From assembly GCA_963669155.1 (NCBI GenBank), contig OZ022579.1:19749398-19813397 (forward strand): DNA of 64,000 bases, given 5' to 3'. Of the stretch, positions 10,772 through 64,000 are shown in pieces. The notes beneath the pieces are model-generated. The model did no database searches. It saw nothing but the letters and a program-made list of their open reading frames with translations, and had not been told where the DNA came from. Source of the DNA: Arbacia lixula. Taxonomy: Eukaryota; Echinodermata; Echinoidea; Arbacioida; Arbaciidae. Positions within the stretch are counted from its first letter, which is position 1. Each line of letters opens with the position of its first letter. The translations under genes and the position numbers were made by a program.

Positions 10772-13629
10772 CAGAACCACACAATAAATGTCATAGGTCG
10801 GATTTTACAACAATCTAGTAGATACAATGGGTTGAAATATCCACAGAAAACATCAACCGCCACACAGTGGTGATAAAATTATTGCACATAACTTGGATGA
10901 AGTCATATTGATATATCTCCAATCAAAAGATCTCTCATCCTAAACCACTACTATGTAAAAAATAAAGTCTTTACAAAACCTTCCCAGATTTACCACACAA
11001 CATAATGGCCTCACAATGTCCAAAGGCATGACAGATTTTTCTCTGAATAGTGAATTACAATTTTCACATCGACATGATCGGTGTGAGAGTTTACCAGCTG
11101 TTTCTGTATTTATATATTGTTTGAAGCATTATCTGGATTATTAACTACCCATTTTTAACAAATCTTCCCTGGATTTCCACCCAACATAACTGCTTTACAG
11201 TGTTGAAAGGCATGTAATCTTTTACTCTAGAATAATGACTTGTCACATTAACATGATAACAGAGAGAGTTTCAAGTACATTTCTTGGGTGACTCTGTATT
11301 CATATACATGTAGTTTAAATTATCATCATAATTATCCAAATAATCCAAATTAACATGTGAATTGTGGTGTGAATTTCTGGTATTTTTAAAAAAAATAGAA
11401 ATATTAAGCAGATATGATTATTTACATATGGAATCAACCTTTAATGCCACCATACATTAACCATGTCCCGGGCTCAAACTCTGTGTGTGTGGCATTATAA
11501 TATTTATCAATATCATCTTCATCTATTCCTAACTATACAGCTGTCCTGAGAAAATTAAATTGCATATTTCAACAATGTCTACATTGTCTACATTAATTGT
11601 CTACATTAATAAATACAATTCAAAATATAGTAATTGGCTATGTAAGGTAAAGTGATATTCTTCATGAGAGTATTAGATAAAATTTGTCCTCCAGTCTAGT
11701 CTTGAGAAATAAGTTCTGGACCTGAATTTTCAGAAATATCCTGTGGTAAAAACAATTGCTTGCCATTGATTCCAAACACAGAATGTCATGTTATTTTGCT
11801 GGGGTAAAGATGTCTTTATTTACCTTTGAATAATCTCTTTGCTTTAGGTTCAGTAGAAGTCAATCGCATTCAGCAGTTATTCAGATAATGCTCTTCAGCA
11901 ACAAACACAAAATGATGTGCAATCATATGTAGTATACTTTAATGCAGCTTAGGATACCTGTATTGGATACTAATACAGGATGTAGTAAAAAAAAAAAAAA
12001 ACAGCTCGTGAAAAAGCACAAGCAAACAATAGAAGTAGATAATCATCAGCATTGGCTTGGTAGTAAAGCTTGGAAGGTGATAGAACAACATTACAAATTG
12101 TTTCTTGACATCTTCAGATCTGCTAGGACAACAAAGGATTAGACTGAACAGTCTAAGCACAATTCCCCCACACTTTTAAACGGTTTCTCAGATAGGAATG
12201 TGAACTTGCATGTTTTACGAATGTGTCTAGAATCCAGTGTTCCCTCCCTCATGTATTGGCACACAGATGACACCTTTCTATGACAGGCATGTCATTTAAA
12301 TAAAAGAGCATAATTTGGTAAGTCTAATAGCATAGGTCTTTGGCCCAACATCAAATTCACAGTTGGCAAAAAGATGGCATGAAACACCCTCTCTCCTCAT
12401 CGCTGCACATCCACAAAAGAATCCACGAGCACGACACGTTCTCCTTGCTTTCAAGGAACTTGGGACTGTATGGTATTGTTTGGTTGGTCATCCATCGTCA
12501 AGTTGATAACAAGACGGTACAATCATATTCTCGATACTGGACATCTGATGTTGGTCCCACACACTCAAGGTCATTCTCTGGGATTTTATCAGATACTTTT
12601 GCTGAACAGCTATTACTCTTGTGCTCATCTTTCTTGAAGTTGGCAAAGGGGATGAAAAGCTTTGCCAAAGTTTGAAGCACATAGCTCTTGAAAACCTCTC
12701 ATCCTCAATCCAAGTCCTCCAAACTTGAAGCAAAAAAGATGGCAGACTGTTGCTATACAGCAGGTGGTGAGTCCCTCATTCAGTATGGCCTTGTCTTTGT
12801 ATATGATCTGACCAACAGCTGTTGTTAAACTCTGGAAGGGCCCACATTGAGCGTAGCTTGGTCAGCGTCCTAGGCCCTAACAAACAGCTGCTATACAGCG
12901 GTAGAGGGGCCCACATTCAGCATGTTCTGGGCCCTAACAAACAGCTGCTATACAGCGGTAGAGGGGCCCACATTCAGCATGGCCTGGGCCCTAACAAACA
13001 GCTGCTATACAGCAGTAGAGGGGCCCACATTCAGCATGTTCTGGGCCCTAACAAACAGCTGCTATACAGCGGTAGAGGGGCCCACATTCAGCATGGCCTG
13101 GGCCCTAACAAACAGCTGCTATACAGCAGTAGAGGGGCCCACATTCAGCATGTTCTGGGCCCTAACAAACAGCTGCTATACAGCAGTAGAGAGGCCCACA
13201 TTCAGCATGGCCTGGGCCCTAACAAACAGCTGTTATACAACGGTAGAGGGGCCCACATTCAGCATGTTCTGGGCCCTAACAAACAGCTGCTATACAGCGG
13301 TAGAGGGGCCCACATTCAGCATGTTCTGGGCCCTAACAAACAGCTGCTATACAACGGTAGAGGGGCCCACATTCAGCATGTTCTGGGCCCTAACAAACAG
13401 CTGCTATACAGCAGTAGAGGGGCCCACATTCAGCATGTTCTGGGCCCTAACAAACAGCTGCTATACAGCAGTAGAGGGGCCCACATTCAGCATGTTCTGG
13501 GCCCTAACAAACAGCTGCTATACAGCGGTAGAGGGGCCCACATTCAGCATGTCTGGGCCCTAACAAACAGCTGCTATACAGCGGTAGAGGGGCCCACATT
13601 CATCATGTCTGGGCCCTAACAAGCAGCTG

Positions 13630-60647
<47,018 letters not shown>

Positions 60648-60919
60648 GTTGATGCAAACTTTCCACCAATCGTATGCTCCGATTTCAGAGTTCCTCCAAC
60701 AGAGGAGTACTCGGGAGGCTCTTCTGGTTGTCTTTCCACTCCTGTCACTGTGTAGTTAGTCCTCATACAAAGGTCTTCTATTTCTCTCAATTGAAATCTG
60801 TAGAGAGATACCAATGGAAACAAAATAGGATAATTTTGAATGAATTCATAAATTAATGAATTACCAAAAACAATCAGATTTACATATCATCACATCCATC
60901 ATGATAAAAAAAATATTTT

Positions 60920-61255
60920 CACGAGAGAGGTTTACAGTACACCATATGTAAAGTCCTGGAAGGACTTAGATGAGAAAACGTGGATAGAATTGAAGGTGAA
61001 ATGGAAAGGCGATAAAGTGGAGATTTGAAATTAGAGTATTCTTTCAAAATGAGTGTAGTAATGAAAAGGACTGTAAACCACAAAGCATGAAAAGCTGATG
61101 AGTAGAGAGGTAGACTCGACGTTTCGGGCAGATTGACTGTCCGTCTTCAAATCTCCACTTTCTCGGCTTTCCATTTCACCTTCAATTCTATCCACGTTTT
61201 CTCATCTCAGTCCTTCCAGGACTTAACACATGGTGTACCGTAAACCTCTCTCGTG
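60920..61255. mobile_element. Large inverted repeat, Penelope-type terminal motif
   Basis: Arms of about 109 bp (60920-61028 and 61146-61255; shared cacgagagaggtttac, aagtcctggaagg, gagaaaacgtggatagaatt, gaaggtgaaatgg) around a 117-bp centre containing gactcgacgtttcgggcag and tgactgtccgtcttc. The acgtttcgggcag...tgtccgtcttc motif resembles the ends of Penelope-like retroelements as I recall them. No reverse transcriptase or endonuclease frame is present. Confidence 0.75.
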
Positions 61256-63879
61256 ATTGATCATACCACCATGCAAACCTTCAAACATCATCAAAAAATA
61301 TTTTGTTAATAATCACCCCCATGGTACCATTTCATGCACTTTTCATTACTCTCACAGCCATCTCTTGTCTCAAAATAAAGTATGAATTGCAAGCAAAGTA
61401 TTGATGGGAAGATGTAACTCATTTCATCATGAAATGAGTTCCTTCTTTCTCTGTTGTACTTGTATGTTAGGGAGAAAGATGAAGATACACCCACGGCAGA
61501 TGCTGTACTACAGTCAAACCTGTCTAAAGCAGCCAGTTAAGGGAAAATCGCAAAAGTGGCCATTATAGACAGAATATCACAGGCTGGTAGACCTTCATGG
61601 CATCAAACTGTATGCAATCCCTACTCCACTGGCTTTTTAATGTGCAAATCCTGATGTTAAATCTTAACACACCACAGTTGAATTTTTCACAAGTTATACA
61701 CACGACTCCCATCTAGTGGCATTTCTTCTTTTTTTTTATTTAATTCAGCTTCCCCATCCACCATTGTGTTTAGAATACAATGGTGATCTCGTTTACTGCT
61801 AAAGCACACTGTAATCTGGTCCTGCTGTTCATCTGGAGTATCCTACAAACAAGCCATCAATAGACCATGACCTTTAGCAAAAATAAAAGACCTGAGAAAA
61901 ACAAAAACGAGCCCTTGCATGATTGTGAGAGAGCCAAAATGACCATGGTGCATAATTCCAGGTGTTTTTTGTATTTTTTTCACGACCCTGGATGCTCATC
62001 TCGGAGCGCACTGCTGAAATAATAACTCAGGGTCGCGGAGAAGACGTGTATTAATTAATTGTCCTGGCAGGGCTACAGGGTCCTAGCTGAGCTGGGAAGA
62101 ATCGATGGATATGTCTTCCATGGCTGGAATGGTCAGGTGGGGGTAGCAAGATGCTGAAGTTAGCAGACTAACTTCTTGGAAAATGAATCCTTGACAAAGA
62201 CATATGTAGACCATCGTGAAATTACCCCTCTCCTTGCTTTTTGATTTGCCGTCGTGTTTACTCTAGATTGTCTCAATCTTTTCAATATGGAGGTGGAAGG
62301 AATGGAATATGAAATATGTAATGGCATATGCAGCCCCACTGCAACTGTTGACAGCAAGGTAGAACAATTGAAGTGGAAATTTGCATTGCAATAATGAAAA
62401 CTACTTTTTCACTTACTTTACTCCAGCTTCTTGTTATAGTAATAAAACCCATGTTTTAAAAAATAGTGTCTTTCAAGACCACCTGTCTGTAAAGACCCCT
62501 TAAGTTAAATCCCTTTTGAGCAGTTTGCATGTACTTGTACCTGTCCATTTTATGATTAATTTTGCTGATTCCAATTTTGTGGCTTGGTACCTGAGCCAAC
62601 ATAGAGTAAATGAGTGGATGTATAAATACCAAGACAATTAATAAATAGGATCAGCCTGGGTATGAGGGAGGTAAAATGATGTTAAGCTAACTCACAGGTT
62701 CAATATAAAAGTAAATTGTCCATACACCCATGTTACTACATAACATAGGGGGAAAATACATAATAAATATTTAATATTGACCAGAATAAGACATTAAACT
62801 TTCCCCCGTCAATGTTTGAAATATCCTTTACCTTTTGTGTGCTAAGCTGCTGCATTATGGGATGTGTGTCTATCATGAGTGCTATAATACATCAATGGCA
62901 CTTAGAGAGTTCATCAGGAGTTATGAAAGCATGGCAGGTATATGCATTAAGTCCTTGAAGGGAGACTAATAAGGTGCCACACTATGTCTAAGCTGCCAAG
63001 TTCAATTATGCCCTGCCAGGCTGAGCTAAGCAACTAATCATGGCAATGATGTTGGCAGGGCTAATTTTTCACACACACTATGGGGTGACTGATGCATTCT
63101 ATATCTTTTACGCAATATTATCAGCGGAGGTCTTATGCTTGATATCCTGCATGGCTTTAAGTTGTGTAATGGGGAATCTGATGTATGAAATGATGGGGGG
63201 AGAGGGGAGGGGGAGGGGCAGAAAATGTACCACACATTTGAAAGATAACAATGCAGAACACAAGATTATTGGTAAATTAATTCAAATGAGAAGAGTGTAA
63301 AAAAAAAAGAGTTTTAACTATCACAAGAAACTTGTAATTAATTGGCACACAATTCCAAATTATTTCCATACATAATTGTCATAAGAGAAAAGCCTGCAGA
63401 TTCAAAGATTTTATCATTGATACATATGCGGATGTGTAACATAAAACTAATTAACTTGAAAACAAATGCCGCACCCCTCAATTGACTAGTTGAAATGACA
63501 ACACACCAAACATGGATTTGACATAAGTATACCAGATCTCACCTAAATATCAAGGGATAAAGTTTGTTGTGCTTCATGCAGAAGAATTGTTATCATTCTG
63601 GATTACTGACACAAAAAACAAGAACCTTATGTCAGAAATCTGTAATTCATGAGATAGTGGGCCTGTAGAATCCATAGGGATCTGTTTGTAATTGCTAAAG
63701 TAAGCTTAGTTATACAATGAGGAATATGCCGCAATGTGATAGGCCCTTCAGAAGCTGTGTAAATCTGGTGTCCTATGGGATATTCTGCGCATTTGAATGA
63801 CTTCCTGTTTGAATTAGAGTATTAGGGGGAAGTGTGTTGTGGGTATGAGAGCAGGGAGGCTAATGAAGGTGGAAAGATG

Positions 63880-64000
63880 GTGACAGGAGACTGAGATTAA
63901 GAGAGGGAAGAAGAGAGAGGGAAGAAGAGAGAGGGAAGAAGAGAGAGAGACTAAGATTGAGAGAGGGAAGAAGAGAGAGAGAGGCTGAGATTAAAAGAGG
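63880..64000. repeat. Purine-rich tandem repeat running off the window
   Basis: Repeated gagagagggaagaagagag units with ctgagattaa / ctaagattga spacers; continues past the window end. Confidence 0.9.

Larger units (their letters stand above)
60648..64000. other. Upstream flank of ANKFN1 exon 1
   Basis: Should contain the distal promoter and any upstream untranslated exon; I cannot place them. Seen here: a 336-bp inverted repeat (60920-61255), 'acctgtctaaag' element pieces (61511-61570, 62478-62545) and purine-rich tandem DNA at the end (63880-64000). No coding exon recognised. Confidence 0.55.

Noticed and set aside
12822-13619. Plus-strand open frame of 265 codons made of 19-residue repeats (GRGAHIQHVLGPNKQLLYS)
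   Set aside because: It is the 57-bp minisatellite read on the wrong strand; 57 is a multiple of three so several frames stay open. No start, flanking gene structure or domain supports it.
61080-61145. Possible hammerhead ribozyme (agctgatgagtagagagg near a cgacgtttcggg motif), as some Penelope-like elements carry
   Set aside because: CTGATGAG is present, but the required GAAA after stem II is absent on this strand (GACG instead), and the reverse strand has CGAAAC without CTGATGAG in the right place.

Overview
The window is animal genomic DNA: intron-rich, AT-rich, with GT-AG introns, many microsatellites and short palindromic mobile elements. I see no bacterial, phage or plasmid signature. 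The repeat style (MITE-like palindromes, a tRNA-like SINE fragment, dispersed 'tataaagaccac' elements, long CT/CA tracts) and the slowly evolving gene suggest a marine invertebrate. An echinoderm or another deuterostome is my best guess, but the sequence does not prove it.

Both genes I can support lie on the minus strand. Gene A runs from about 60647 to 13630. It has 23 coding exons that I assembled by hand from splice sites and reading phase; all 22 junctions are phase-compatible and the total is 3456 nt (1151 codons plus stop). It encodes the single-copy neuronal protein known as ANKFN1 in vertebrates, Nmf9 in mouse and wide awake (wake) in Drosophila. The order is a low-complexity N-terminus, ankyrin repeats, a fibronectin type III domain, the long family-specific middle with a GLYxGYLKL motif, and a Ras-association-like C-terminus. 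A second first exon at 52832-52982 ends in the same phase as the exon at 60.6 kb and gives an alternative N-terminus.

Gene B runs from 6404 to 994: three coding exons, all in phase, 659 codons. I do not recognise the family. It has a conserved-looking N-terminal half, a long Ser/Pro-rich stretch, a basic helical segment and a small CxxH/CxxC cluster. It may be an independent gene downstream of gene A; a less likely alternative is that its exons continue gene A.

By region: 1-993 is the 3' side of gene B; 994-6404 gene B; 6405-12740 intergenic with MITE-like palindromes; 12740-13705 a 57-bp tandem array that runs into the last exon of gene A; 13630-39030 the densely exonic domain-coding part of gene A; 39031-60647 the N-terminal exons separated by large repeat-filled introns; 60648-64000 upstream sequence with a large inverted repeat.

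The most unusual pattern is that at least four exon edges of gene A have been locally tandem-duplicated together with their splice sites: half of the ankyrin exon, one acceptor near 18.4 kb, one donor in three copies near 15.7-16.1 kb, and the end of the terminal exon, which belongs to the 57-bp array and supplies the predicted stop codon.
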